DNA of 44,475 bases, taken from positions 1 through 44,475 of the forward strand of contig NZ_JAILWL010000003.1 in the NCBI RefSeq assembly GCF_025698965.1. The letters run 5' to 3'. This DNA is from Roseibium sp. (GTDB lineage Bacteria > Pseudomonadota > Alphaproteobacteria > Rhizobiales > Stappiaceae). Both the position numbers and the translations under genes were made by a program. The notes beneath the pieces were generated by a model. The model had not been told where the DNA came from, did no database searches, and saw only the letters and a program-made list of their open reading frames with translations. This document shows positions 17,208-25,758 of the stretch, piece after piece (the first letter of the stretch is position 1; each line of letters opens with the position of its first letter).

Positions 17208-18238
17208 TCGCGCTTGCCTATTTCATTGAGGCAAACCTTGCGCTGCTGGTGTCGGTCTTGGTCATGGCGATGCTGCGCTTGCTCGCCACGACGGTCGCAC
17301 CGGTTTCCGCCCGAACCGATGTTCTGGTTCTGCGCGGGATCCTCACCCTCTCCTGCACCATACCGCTGCTGGCTCTTGTCTATGAAAATGTCTCCGGTAC
17401 CGATGCCGTTCTGCTTGGTGTTACTGCCGAATTCGACACGTTCTGGGGGACGTTGCTGTATTGGCTGAAGGACGCGCAGAGGCCTGATGTGTTTTTCTCG
17501 GCCTTGATGTTCGGGTCCGCGACGACCGGCATGTTTGCGCTCGGGCTGGATCTAATGGGTCTCAGGCGGTTGAAATCCGGTTCGCGGGTCATACGCCGGA
17601 TCGGCCGGACGGTTCTTCGTGAAGGCAGGCCCGGAGTTCATCCCTGTTCGTTTCTGGAAATGCGCACCGTCTCCATTCTGGTTCCTGAAGGCATTAGCAT
17701 TAGCGATCGCAGAACGATCCTCTTTCATGAAGTGACGCATATTCGCCACCGCGACGTAAGGTGGAATTGGATTTTTTCATTGTCGGCCTGTCTCTATGCA
17801 TGGAACCCGGCGTTTTGGATATTGCGGAATTTCCATCAGCATCAATGCGAAGTTGCCTGTGACCAACGCGTGATTTCACATCGGCCGGTGTCCCTTCAGG
17901 ACTATGTGAAAACCCTGTTGGATGTCGCGGGGGTGTCTTCCGGCACCTCAGAACCGGTCTCGGCCGGATCCGGGTTTCTAGGCGGGAAGTACTTGCAAAA
18001 GACAGCGCTAAAGCGGCGTATCCTTTGCCTGTTGAGCTCGTACGAGAAAGGCTCTGACCGGTCGCTGCTTCCTGTGTTTCTCACGCTTGCACTGCTGACA
18101 AACGTGTTCCTGGCAACTCTCAAGGTCGATATTCAGCCTTGGTCCGTCGCGGCTTTGGCCAGCGCAACAAATTCCAATCTTGAACGAATAGCGCTCAACA
18201 AACCTGCACGCTCCTTCGGATTGGTACTTGCCTACTAA
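17204..18238 (+). CDS. M56-family (BlaR1-type) membrane metallopeptidase
   Basis: A 344-residue membrane protein that should cleave, or trigger cleavage of, the BlaI-type repressor encoded just before it. Hydrophobic segments lie at about residues 5-30, 45-62, 95-118 and near 285-305. The zinc site is HEVTH at H175-E176-H179 with the distal glutamate in CEVACDQ at E216 and D220, which is the M56 arrangement. Classical BlaR1 and MecR1 (about 585-600 residues) carry a C-terminal penicillin-binding sensor domain; this protein ends shortly after the last membrane segment and has none, so its signal is unknown and may not be a beta-lactam. The stop codon lies inside the downstream palindrome. Confidence 0.87.
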   Translation: MIALAYFIEANLALLVSVLVMAMLRLLATTVAPVSARTDVLVLRGILTLSCTIPLLALVYENVSGTDAVLLGVTAEFDTFWGTLLYWLKDAQRPDVFFSALMFGSATTGMFALGLDLMGLRRLKSGSRVIRRIGRTVLREGRPGVHPCSFLEMRTVSILVPEGISISDRRTILFHEVTHIRHRDVRWNWIFSLSACLYAWNPAFWILRNFHQHQCEVACDQRVISHRPVSLQDYVKTLLDVAGVSSGTSEPVSAGSGFLGGKYLQKTALKRRILCLLSSYEKGSDRSLLPVFLTLALLTNVFLATLKVDIQPWSVAALASATNSNLERIALNKPARSFGLVLAY

Positions 18239-18263
18239 CTACTACGTATGTAGTAATTAGTAG
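18232..18263. promoter_or_regulatory. Nested BlaI-like palindrome before the ABC permease genes
   Basis: The core TACTACGTATGTAGTA (18240-18255) matches its reverse complement at 14 of 16 positions. It is nested in a longer inverted repeat with outer arms CTACTAA (18232-18238) and TTAGTAG (18257-18263). It overlaps the metallopeptidase stop and ends 18 bases before the first permease start, where a bound repressor could block transcription of the transporter genes. Confidence 0.7.
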
Positions 18264-18281
18264 ATCAAGGGGCGGACGCGT

Positions 18282-19136
18282 ATGCGCACAAACAGCACGG
18301 CATGGCTTTTTCTAACACCGGCTGCGGCACTTCTCGTGGTGATCGGCTTTGCGCCGCTCATGACCATGGTGAATTACTCGGTTCAGGACAGTTTCGCGGG
18401 AGACCGGTTTTTCTGGGTTGGTTCTGAGTGGTATGAAGAGGCGTTTCGATCACCGGCGTTTTGGGGTGCGTTGGGGCGCACGGTGTTGTTTGCCATTATC
18501 AGCCTTTCCATTCAATTCGGGCTTGGCATCTACATTGCTCGCAAGCTTTTTCATGTCCAAAAGCACGGCGCCGCTTTTCTTGGAATTCTGGCCCTGCCGC
18601 TGCTGACGCCGTGGATCGTGGTCGGCTTCGTCTGGCGCCATGCCATGGACGCCGAAGCCGGTATTCTCGGTGCACTGGGAAGTGTCGTTGCAATAGTGCC
18701 GGACTTGAATTCGGTGACCTGGGTCTGGGCAACCATCATCATCATGGATGTCTGGCACTGGACGTCGTTTACGGTGATCCTGTGCTATGCGGGCTATGTC
18801 TCGATACCTGGGCCGTTCTTTCAAGCCGCTCAGATAGATGGTGCCAGCACATGGGCGGTCTTTCGTTTCATCGAACTTCCCAAACTCAAGAGGGTGCTGA
18901 CCGTCGCTTTGCTTCTGCGCATTGCTGACAGTCTGATGATCAACACCGAACCGCAAATGATCAGCCGGGGTGGCCCGCACGTATCGTCGACCTTCTTTTC
19001 ACAGGAACTGATCAAGACCGCGATGCAGGAATTCAATCTCGGCGAAGCCGGCGCTCTTTCTGTCATTTACCTGCTGCTAGTGGTCCCGATTTCCTGGGGC
19101 CTTTATCGGCTTATGCGAGGGTCCAATGGTGTATGA
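18282..19136 (+). CDS. Carbohydrate ABC transporter permease (MalF/UgpA type)
   Basis: 284 residues with six hydrophobic segments and the cytoplasmic EAA-type loop, here QAAQIDGASTWAVFRFIELP (about residues 180-199), where the permease contacts its ATPase. The layout matches the MalF-like subunit of CUT1 sugar transporters. AGGGGCGG lies upstream of the ATG. The next gene, encoding the partner permease, overlaps by 11 bases. Neither a binding protein nor an ATPase gene of the CUT1 type is present in the window, so the complex must borrow them or they are encoded elsewhere. A BlaI-like operator just upstream points to control by the preceding regulator pair. Confidence 0.88.
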   Translation: MRTNSTAWLFLTPAAALLVVIGFAPLMTMVNYSVQDSFAGDRFFWVGSEWYEEAFRSPAFWGALGRTVLFAIISLSIQFGLGIYIARKLFHVQKHGAAFLGILALPLLTPWIVVGFVWRHAMDAEAGILGALGSVVAIVPDLNSVTWVWATIIIMDVWHWTSFTVILCYAGYVSIPGPFFQAAQIDGASTWAVFRFIELPKLKRVLTVALLLRIADSLMINTEPQMISRGGPHVSSTFFSQELIKTAMQEFNLGEAGALSVIYLLLVVPISWGLYRLMRGSNGV

Positions 19137-19944
19137 AACCCGGAAACGGTGGTCCAAATCCGTTGTACTCTATACTGTCTTCATGTTGGTTCCACTCCTC
19201 TGGCTGGCCGTTCTCAGCCTGCAGCCCAACTCTGTCAGTGTCAGAACCGCAAACGTTTTTCCGTCTCCCGTCAGCCTGGAAAACTACCGGTACATTTTCG
19301 CGCATGAGAACTGGGTTCAAGGTTATGCCAACGCGGTGATCTATGTCGCGATCAACCTGGTACTGACCCTTGCGGTGTCCTTGCCGGCGGCCTTTGCCTT
19401 CTCGCGCTATCGGTTTGCCGGGCGCGATCAGGCCTTTTTCTTTGCCTTTGTCCTGCGGTTGATCCCGCCTGCGATCATGATCGTGCCATTGGTACAGATG
19501 TTCTCGGCTGTTGATCTGGTCGACACGCATCTTGCCGTGGCTCTGACGCATTGCCTCTTCACCGTGCCGATTTCCATCTGGATCCTGGAGGGCTTCATGT
19601 CATCCATCCCGATTGAAGTGGATGAGATCGCGGCCGTGGACGGCTACGCCCGCAGCAGTTTTTTCCTGCGAATTCTGTTGCCGCAAATTCGCACCGGCAT
19701 TGGCGTTGCTGCCTTTTTCAGTTTCATGTTTTCCTGGGTCGAGTTGACCATCGCCAACGCGCTCACGACAGTGGATGCCAAACCCATTGGAGTCGTCATG
19801 CGCCTTGTGGCCGAACCGCATGGCGGCGTTCACATCGGAATATCCGCCGCAGCCAGCATTCTGATGCTGATACCCGGTATCCTGCTGGTCTGGCTGTTGC
19901 GCCGTCATCTTGCGCGCGGGTTTTCAATGGGACGGGTCGGATGA
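19126..19944 (+). CDS. Carbohydrate ABC transporter permease (MalG/UgpE type)
   Basis: 272 residues with six hydrophobic segments. The EAA loop reads EIAAVDGYARSSFFLRILLP, a good match to the MalG-like subunit, and the SLPAAFAFSRYRFAGRD segment is a family hallmark. It overlaps the preceding permease gene by 11 bases and the following hydrolase gene by 4, so all three are translated as one unit. It pairs with the MalF-like protein to form the membrane channel of a CUT1-type importer. Substrate unknown. Confidence 0.88.
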   Translation: MVYETRKRWSKSVVLYTVFMLVPLLWLAVLSLQPNSVSVRTANVFPSPVSLENYRYIFAHENWVQGYANAVIYVAINLVLTLAVSLPAAFAFSRYRFAGRDQAFFFAFVLRLIPPAIMIVPLVQMFSAVDLVDTHLAVALTHCLFTVPISIWILEGFMSSIPIEVDEIAAVDGYARSSFFLRILLPQIRTGIGVAAFFSFMFSWVELTIANALTTVDAKPIGVVMRLVAEPHGGVHIGISAAASILMLIPGILLVWLLRRHLARGFSMGRVG

Positions 19945-20609
19945 TGAAGCACGTTGTGAAAGCCATGGTCCTGGCGGTCACGATGTTCGGGGCTTCGGCT
20001 GCGTGCGCACAGGAAAACATAACCCTGTCGATCAGGGGCGTGATCGAGCGGCAAGCGCATTTGTATGAGGCATCGGGCGGCACCGGCGCCGTCCTGGCAC
20101 ATCAATCCGGGTATGATGCTGCAAGCTGGAGGGATTTTGCCAACCGGCTTCAGAAAGCCGGTGTAACTGCGCTCGCGCTTGAATCCGTGTCCGGGGAAGA
20201 CGTCGGATCTGGCATCGATTTTCTGCGGCAGCTCGGGAAACGACGGATCGTGCTGATCGGAGCAAGTATCGGCGGTGCCGCCGTACAAAGTGCTGCCTGG
20301 GATAAAGGCGAGGCTCAAGCCGACCTGGTGATCCTTCTTGGAACCGCTGAGGGCAACATGGCGGATGCTGTCGATGTCGATAAACTGTTCGTCGTCAGCG
20401 AAGGCGATTTTTTCCGGGCCCGGACGCACTCAAGTTTCCAAAAGGCATCCGAACCGAAGGAACTGATGGTCTATCCTGGTTCCGCGCATGGTCAGGACCT
20501 GTTCAACGACGTTTTCGGTGAAAAGCTGGCTAAGTTGTTGCTGAGCAAGATAGCCGCAGTTGACAGCGCGAAACCCGTTCCTGATCGGGAGAAAGCTCCC
20601 AAACCCTAG
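19941..20609 (+). CDS. Exported alpha/beta hydrolase
   Basis: 222 residues with a Sec signal peptide (residues 1 to about 23, ending ACA). The mature protein has the nucleophile elbow GASIGGAA, an acidic residue in VVSEGDFF and the catalytic histidine in GSAHGQD, in the correct order for a Ser-Asp-His triad of the dienelactone-hydrolase-like alpha/beta fold. It should act in the periplasm on an ester or similar bond. It overlaps the second permease by 4 bases, so it may process a compound linked to that transporter. Substrate not identifiable from sequence. Confidence 0.75.
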   Translation: MMKHVVKAMVLAVTMFGASAACAQENITLSIRGVIERQAHLYEASGGTGAVLAHQSGYDAASWRDFANRLQKAGVTALALESVSGEDVGSGIDFLRQLGKRRIVLIGASIGGAAVQSAAWDKGEAQADLVILLGTAEGNMADAVDVDKLFVVSEGDFFRARTHSSFQKASEPKELMVYPGSAHGQDLFNDVFGEKLAKLLLSKIAAVDSAKPVPDREKAPKP

Positions 20610-21186
20610 CAGTTGCTTCATCAGACGCCGTCAAAAAACACTGGGCATCTCATAGTCCAACTCCAGGTCTCGGCACCCTCGAGAATGGCGACGCAGACAA
20701 ATCGGCAACCGCGGCGCATGCACCAGACCCCGGCGTACTCAGCGCTGAGGCAAGGGAAACCGAAAGGGAAGGAAGACGGACCAGCGTTGGCAATTGGCTG
20801 ATATCAATTGCGCGGTGGGCCAACGACGACATTGTGTCTTCATTTCGGACTTTCAATGGTGCCCAATCGGACCCCTCAGCTGTTGGCATTCAATGTCAGC
20901 GGAGTGTTCCACAACGGGTGCGTAACCGGCTCTTTGTCCACTGATTGCGGGAACTCCCAGCACCTTTGGCGGATGTCGAAGCTTCCTATGTCGACTTTTC
21001 TTGTGTCTGACAATCTTCCAATTTCCGAAAGAATTCAGTTCGTTACGTGATCGTATTTGTACTCTGTCGCGCCGCACAATCAAAATTGATTGCAGCAAAC
21101 AATTAATTGCAGTACGCATATAAATGACAGGCTGGGACTTCCGCTGTCACACTGGACATCGCGCATCACTCTCCAGGGAGGAGAAA
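20610..21186. other. Intergenic region before the sugar island
   Basis: 577 bases without a supportable gene. One plus-strand frame is open from about 20610 to a stop near 20943, but it has no early start codon or ribosome binding site and matches nothing I recognise; overlapping short frames on the minus strand look like chance. The last 110 bases are AT-rich and hold the candidate ROK operator repeats and presumably the promoter of the binding-protein gene. Confidence 0.5.
21085..21118 (+). promoter_or_regulatory. Candidate ROK operator, two tandem copies
   Basis: Two related units, ATTGATTGCAGCAAACA (21085-21101) and CAATTAATTGCAGTACGCA (21100-21118), share ATTGCAG and lie about 70-100 bases before the binding-protein start. 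The second unit matches a site before the ROK gene (26403-26421) at 17 of 19 positions. Confidence 0.5.
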
Positions 21187-22263
21187 ATGACAAAGACGAT
21201 TTTGAGGACTTTGCTTGCGACCGCTGCCGTATTGCCGCTCGCAGGAGGAGCCTGGGCGCAAGAAGCTGCTCGGACAGATCTTGTAATTGCCGATCTTGGA
21301 CAACCCGAAACAAACCCGTGGGTGATCAACCGCCATCGCTTCGAACGCTGCGTAGCCGAAGCCCTTGGTGTTGAATTGAAGGAATTCGATGATCAGAACT
21401 CGGAGGAGCAGCACGTCGCACAAGCAGAGTCTATTATTGCAGGCGGGCCCGACGGTTTGATTTTTAATCCGTTGACATCGCCGGCAGGCATTCAGGTCGC
21501 CCGTCTTCTGGAAGCCAACGATATTCCTGGTGTGGCGGTCGGACGGCTCGTTGTTTCAAACTACGATTCTGACTATGAGGGCGAAGACTTCATCGCGCAG
21601 GTCACTCAGAACAACGACACCTGGGGTCAGGCGATCGGCAAGGCCACCGCGGATCTCGGCCACAAGAAAGTCGCGATGATCTGGAACCAGAAAGGTGTGA
21701 CCTCCGCCGAGGAGATCTGGGCCGGTGTCCAATCCGAGCTCGACAAGGCAGGCGTTGAAGTAATTGCTGAAGCCTGGGACCGCCTCAACCGGGAGAACGG
21801 TCAAAAGTACGCGGAGCAGTATATCGCCCGTTTTGCACCGGGTGAGATTGACGCAATCATCGTGCTCGGCGCTGTTGCAGGGCTCGGCAGCCAGTTTGCG
21901 ACGGACCAGGCCGAGAGAGACGACATCGCGATCATCACCACAGATATCGATGAGCAGGTTGCCCAGTTCATCGAGGAAGGCAAGCTCGACTTTTCGATTG
22001 GCGGGCACTGGATGGTTGGCGGCTTCGGCCTGATCCAACTTTACGACTATCTGCATGGTCACCCGATCGAGAACACGCAGCCCCGCGTCGGCCTCATTCC
22101 TGTCACGGCCGAGAATGTGGACACCTATGCAAGCAGTCTTCTGAACGGCTGCATCCTGTCCCCCGATACCATCCGGAGCTTGAGCAAGGTTCACAACCCT
22201 GACGCCGATCTGCCCGGCTTCATCGATGCCTGGCAGGCAAACTGGCAGAACCACGTGCAATAG
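21187..22263 (+). CDS. Sugar ABC transporter substrate-binding protein (RbsB/FrcB-like)
   Basis: A 358-residue periplasmic binding protein of the ribose/fructose class (type I fold). The signal peptide spans about residues 1-24, ending AWA. The mature part shows the class features: a repeated Rossmann-like fold with AESIIAGGPDGLIFNPLT, IPGVAVGR, and a late DEQVAQFIEEGKLDFSIGG hinge region. I start at the ATG at 21187, with a strong GGGAGGAG upstream, rather than at codons 63 bases earlier. It is the first gene of an eight-gene plus-strand cluster that includes a matching ATPase and permease 5 kb further on, like FrcB of the frcBCAK system, so fructose or a fructoside is the likely ligand. Confidence 0.85.
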   Translation: MTKTILRTLLATAAVLPLAGGAWAQEAARTDLVIADLGQPETNPWVINRHRFERCVAEALGVELKEFDDQNSEEQHVAQAESIIAGGPDGLIFNPLTSPAGIQVARLLEANDIPGVAVGRLVVSNYDSDYEGEDFIAQVTQNNDTWGQAIGKATADLGHKKVAMIWNQKGVTSAEEIWAGVQSELDKAGVEVIAEAWDRLNRENGQKYAEQYIARFAPGEIDAIIVLGAVAGLGSQFATDQAERDDIAIITTDIDEQVAQFIEEGKLDFSIGGHWMVGGFGLIQLYDYLHGHPIENTQPRVGLIPVTAENVDTYASSLLNGCILSPDTIRSLSKVHNPDADLPGFIDAWQANWQNHVQ

Positions 22264-22283
22264 CCTCCCATGCACGCGGTTAT

Positions 22284-22316
22284 CCCCCGGCCCGATGGGC
22301 CGGGGGCCTAAATTTT
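22284..22316 (+). terminator. Strong intercistronic hairpin after the binding-protein gene
   Basis: A perfect 10-bp GC stem (22284-22293 with 22297-22306) around a GAT loop, followed by CCTAAATTTT. Placed between the binding-protein gene and the rest of the cluster, it probably lets the binding protein be expressed more strongly than downstream genes, as is common in ABC operons. Confidence 0.7.
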
Positions 22317-22341
22317 GCAAAGACTTTTTCGAGGTCCTCAA

Positions 22342-23829
22342 ATGAGACTTTTCGGATACGCTCCGGAACGCGGTGCCGCCGCCGGAGATACGATGCCGTT
22401 CTATCATGATGGCAAATGGCACCTGTTTTTTTCCCAGCCGCCCGTTGGTGCCTGGGAATATGTCGAACGGGCGCGGGTTTCGACTGCATATCTGAGATCC
22501 GACGATCTTGTGACCTGGGAGGTGATGCCTGACGCTTTCGGCCCCGGTGCCCACGGCGACTGCGACGGTGACGGCATTTGGACCGGCTCCGTTGTTGAGC
22601 ATAAAGGTGTCTTTCACTTTTTCTATACAGGTTACAATCGTCAATCTTCCTCACCGCAAACCATCTGCAAGGTGACTTCAACCGATCTGGGAATCTGGGA
22701 AAAATCTGGCAAAAACCCGCTGATTTCACCTGATCCACGTTGGTATGAAACAGTCGACTGGCGCGATCCGTTCGTCTATCGGGACGATGAGGCCGGATGT
22801 TTCAAGATGCTGATCTCAGCGCGCCTGAAAGAGGGGCCGCAGTTTCGCCGAGGCTGTATTGCCGTGGCGACCTCCGATGATCTGGAAACCTGGGAAGTCG
22901 GCCCGCCGTTGGCCTCCTCCATGTTGACCCACTGCCCCGAATGCCCCGAGCTCTTCAAGCTGGGCGACTGGTGGTACCTGGTCGAGAGCCGCTATTCGGA
23001 GCGGATGCAGACGGTCTATCGCGTCGCAAAGTCGCCCGATGGTCCCTGGGAAAGCCGCAAACTCGACAGTCTGGACGGGCGCCGTTTTTATGCCGCCAAG
23101 TCTGCAAGCGACGGCGAGCGCCGCATGAGTTTCGCGTGGATCCCGTTTCGCAAGCATCACGGCCCCAAGCGCAGCTGGGTCTGGGGCGGGGAGTTGGGAA
23201 GTCCACGAGAGCTCGTTTCGCTTCCCGATGGAACTCTAACCTGCCGATTGCCGCAGGATGTCGACGAGAGTTATGCAACCACGGTTCCACATGAGCTGCG
23301 CCCAATGTTGGGTGATTGGACCAAGGATCCCAGCCCGCGATGCAACGCGATAGGATCTTACGGTTACGCACTGCTCGACGGTCCGGACCGTGACGATGTC
23401 CTTCTCGATGTGGTCATCGAACCTGCCCCCAACACAGAAGCCGTTGGAATTCTTATTGAGCCACGTGGCGGAGACCATCTTGATAGCGGCTACAGCCTTG
23501 CCATCGAACCCATGAAAGAACGTGTTGTCTTCGATCGCTGGCCCGCCGCGATGGATCCGCTTTGGGACAGTCTTGTGCTCAAGGAGAGACACGGTATCGA
23601 AGTAAGCCAGGAGATCGACAGCCCCCTGGTGGAGCGCCCGCTTGCCTTCACTCCGGAAGGTGGACGCTACCGGGTACAGATCCTGCGTAACGGATCTGCA
23701 ATCGAGTGTTTTGTCGCCGGGCAAGTCGTTGCTTCGTTCAGGGTTTATGACATTTCGAACACCGACGCGTGGGGCCTGTTCGTGCAAGAAGGCTCCGCGA
23801 CATTCCACGGCCTGAAGTTCCGGAAGTAA
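22342..23829 (+). CDS. GH32-like glycoside hydrolase (beta-fructosidase family)
   Basis: 495 residues from the ATG at 22342, which has GAGGT 6 bases upstream. The protein has a five-bladed beta-propeller pattern followed by a C-terminal beta-sandwich. The transition-state stabiliser motif is WRDP at residues 140-143, and the acid/base motif is ECP at E200-C201-P202, both as in GH32. The N-terminal nucleophile motif, normally NDPNG, is degenerate: GDTMP with D16 is the probable nucleophile. GH32 enzymes hydrolyse fructosyl bonds. There is no signal peptide, so it acts in the cytoplasm on an imported fructoside. It lies between a binding-protein gene and an aldolase gene in one cluster. GH43 or GH68 relatives are less likely. 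Confidence 0.78.
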   Translation: MRLFGYAPERGAAAGDTMPFYHDGKWHLFFSQPPVGAWEYVERARVSTAYLRSDDLVTWEVMPDAFGPGAHGDCDGDGIWTGSVVEHKGVFHFFYTGYNRQSSSPQTICKVTSTDLGIWEKSGKNPLISPDPRWYETVDWRDPFVYRDDEAGCFKMLISARLKEGPQFRRGCIAVATSDDLETWEVGPPLASSMLTHCPECPELFKLGDWWYLVESRYSERMQTVYRVAKSPDGPWESRKLDSLDGRRFYAAKSASDGERRMSFAWIPFRKHHGPKRSWVWGGELGSPRELVSLPDGTLTCRLPQDVDESYATTVPHELRPMLGDWTKDPSPRCNAIGSYGYALLDGPDRDDVLLDVVIEPAPNTEAVGILIEPRGGDHLDSGYSLAIEPMKERVVFDRWPAAMDPLWDSLVLKERHGIEVSQEIDSPLVERPLAFTPEGGRYRVQILRNGSAIECFVAGQVVASFRVYDISNTDAWGLFVQEGSATFHGLKFRK

Positions 23830-23839
23830 AGGCGAAACC

Positions 23840-24913
23840 ATGCCCCTGATTACCCTCCGACAGTTGCTGGACTACGCGGCCGAGCATGGTTTTGGCGTGC
23901 CCGCGTTCAACATTTCCAACATGGAACAAGGCCTTGCGATCATGAACGCCGCACAGGCTTGCGATGCGCCGGTGATTTTGCAAGCTAGCCTGAATGTCCG
24001 CCGCAAATATGCCGGCGACCGGATGATCGTTTCGATCGTCGAAGCTCTGGCAGACATGTATTCTGACAATCCGATTTGCCTGCATCAGGACCATGGCCAT
24101 GACGAACAGGCCTGCGTCAGCGCCATCAGTGCGGGCTTTACCTCGGCCATGATGGACGGTTCACTGATGATGGACGGAAAGACGCCGGCGAGTTTTGCGC
24201 ACAACGTCGACATTACCGCCCGTGTTGCGCAGATCGCCCATTGGACCGGTGCTTCGATCGAAGGTGAACTGGGAGTGCTCGGATCATTGGAAACTGGCGA
24301 GGCAGGTGAAGAGGATGGCTCCGGAGCGACGGGAAAACTGGACCAAGATCAACTCTTGACGGATCCGGTCCAGGCCGCTGAATTTGTCGCGGCAACCCAA
24401 GTCGATGCCCTGGCCATCGCTTGCGGTACCTCTCACGGTGCCTACAAATTCACGCGCAAGCCCGACGGCGAAATCCTGGCGATCAGCCAGATCGAGGCGA
24501 TTCACAACCGCATCCCGGACACCCATCTCGTCATGCACGGATCGAGTTCGGTGCCTCAGCACTTGCAGGATCTGATCAATGCGTTTGGTGGAGACATGCC
24601 ACAAACCTGGGGCGTGCCGGTTGAGGAAATCGAACGCGGCATCCGCCACGGTGTTCGCAAGGTGAACATCGATACTGATTGCAGAATGGCAATGTCCGGT
24701 GCCATGCGGCGGTTTGCCCAGGAGAACTCGAAAAACTTTGATCCCCGCGCCTTCATCCTGGCAGGAATGGCCGAGTTGGAAGTGCTTGTTCGGGATCGGT
24801 TCGAGCGGTTCGGCGCTGCCGGCCACGGACGCAAAATCCAGCCAATTTCGTTGACCGACATGGCGCGGCGCTATGCCGACGGTGCGCTTGACCCGCGAAG
24901 GGCGGCCGCATGA
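23840..24913 (+). CDS. Class II fructose-bisphosphate aldolase family protein
   Basis: 357 residues, the length of CbbA/Fba-type class II aldolases. The zinc and catalytic site HQDHGHDE lies at residues 82-89 (D84 catalytic, H85 zinc ligand), with later GTSHGAYKF and HGSSSVP blocks supplying the other zinc histidines and phosphate contacts, and KVNIDTDCRMA near the end. These enzymes split fructose 1,6-bisphosphate, or tagatose bisphosphate, into dihydroxyacetone phosphate and glyceraldehyde 3-phosphate. Its gene ends overlapping the PfkB kinase start (ATGA), and the context favours a dedicated aldolase for this sugar pathway rather than the housekeeping enzyme. Confidence 0.87.
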   Translation: MPLITLRQLLDYAAEHGFGVPAFNISNMEQGLAIMNAAQACDAPVILQASLNVRRKYAGDRMIVSIVEALADMYSDNPICLHQDHGHDEQACVSAISAGFTSAMMDGSLMMDGKTPASFAHNVDITARVAQIAHWTGASIEGELGVLGSLETGEAGEEDGSGATGKLDQDQLLTDPVQAAEFVAATQVDALAIACGTSHGAYKFTRKPDGEILAISQIEAIHNRIPDTHLVMHGSSSVPQHLQDLINAFGGDMPQTWGVPVEEIERGIRHGVRKVNIDTDCRMAMSGAMRRFAQENSKNFDPRAFILAGMAELEVLVRDRFERFGAAGHGRKIQPISLTDMARRYADGALDPRRAAA

Positions 24914-25758
24914 GCCAGGCACTCTTTATAGGACGCTCTGTGCTGGACGTTACAGCCCTGGTACAGGATTTTCCTGCCCCGGACGGCAAGGTCAAGGCAT
25001 TGGCAAATGACGTGATGCCAGGCGGGTCGGCGCTGAATGCAGCGGTCACGTTCTCGCATATGGGTGGCAAGGCAGCGCTCGCCACATCGCTGGGAGCCCC
25101 AAATCTCATGAGAGACTTTCTGACATCGGATCTGATCCGACGAAACGTCACAGTGCACGATGTCTGCGACGACCCGGAATATAGCATTCCCTTCTCTACA
25201 GTTATTTCCACACGCAGCCTGGGCGCCAGGATGATCGTCAATGGAGCTGGTGACGAATGCGAAAAAATTCATCAGCGAAACGATCTGATCTCTGCAGATG
25301 CTCAACTGATCCAGATCGACCAGTATGAACGACATTTTGTAGCGAAACACTTTGATGCATTGCAGGCCTTTGAAGGACCGATCGTTCTGGATGGTGGCAG
25401 CTGGAAGGAATGGTCGCCCGATTTTCTGCGCCTGGCGGACATTCCAATTGTCAGCGAGGTTTTCTGCCCGGACGGTCAACGCACCTTTGCCGCAATGTGC
25501 GCCGAATTGAAAATTCCCCGCTGGGCGATCACAAGGGGCCATGGAGGCGTTGTCTGGCACGATCAGGGCAACGAAGGCCAGATACCCGCTCTGTCTGTTG
25601 AGGTTGTCGACACATTGGGGGCTGGAGATATTTTCCATGGCGCTTTCTGCCACGCTTACCTCGAGTGCGGATCCTTTGTTGATGCGTTGAGCAAAGCCAA
25701 CCGGATCGCCGGCGCATCCTGCACCCATGCCGGCACACGGAGTTGGATGGATGCCTGA
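24910..25758 (+). CDS. PfkB-family carbohydrate kinase
   Basis: A 282-residue ribokinase-fold kinase. The sugar-binding PGGSALNAAVTFSHMGG block is at about residues 37-53 and the ATP/catalytic signature DTLGAGDIFHGAF, with its catalytic aspartate, is near residue 240. Such kinases phosphorylate fructose, fructose 1-phosphate, ribose or related sugars. The gene overlaps both the aldolase gene before it and the FrcK-like gene after it (8 bases), so the three enzymes are made together. It is slightly shorter than most PfkB proteins (about 300 residues). Which hydroxyl is phosphorylated cannot be read from sequence. Confidence 0.87.
   Translation: MSQALFIGRSVLDVTALVQDFPAPDGKVKALANDVMPGGSALNAAVTFSHMGGKAALATSLGAPNLMRDFLTSDLIRRNVTVHDVCDDPEYSIPFSTVISTRSLGARMIVNGAGDECEKIHQRNDLISADAQLIQIDQYERHFVAKHFDALQAFEGPIVLDGGSWKEWSPDFLRLADIPIVSEVFCPDGQRTFAAMCAELKIPRWAITRGHGGVVWHDQGNEGQIPALSVEVVDTLGAGDIFHGAFCHAYLECGSFVDALSKANRIAGASCTHAGTRSWMDA

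Noticed and set aside
17204-18238. Beta-lactam resistance regulator (blaR1) in the strict sense
   Set aside because: The penicillin-binding sensor domain is absent and no beta-lactamase gene is adjacent.
20610-20943. Open plus-strand frame of about 110 codons after the exported hydrolase
   Set aside because: No start codon early in the frame, no ribosome binding site and no familiar sequence; treated as intergenic DNA or unrecognisable debris.
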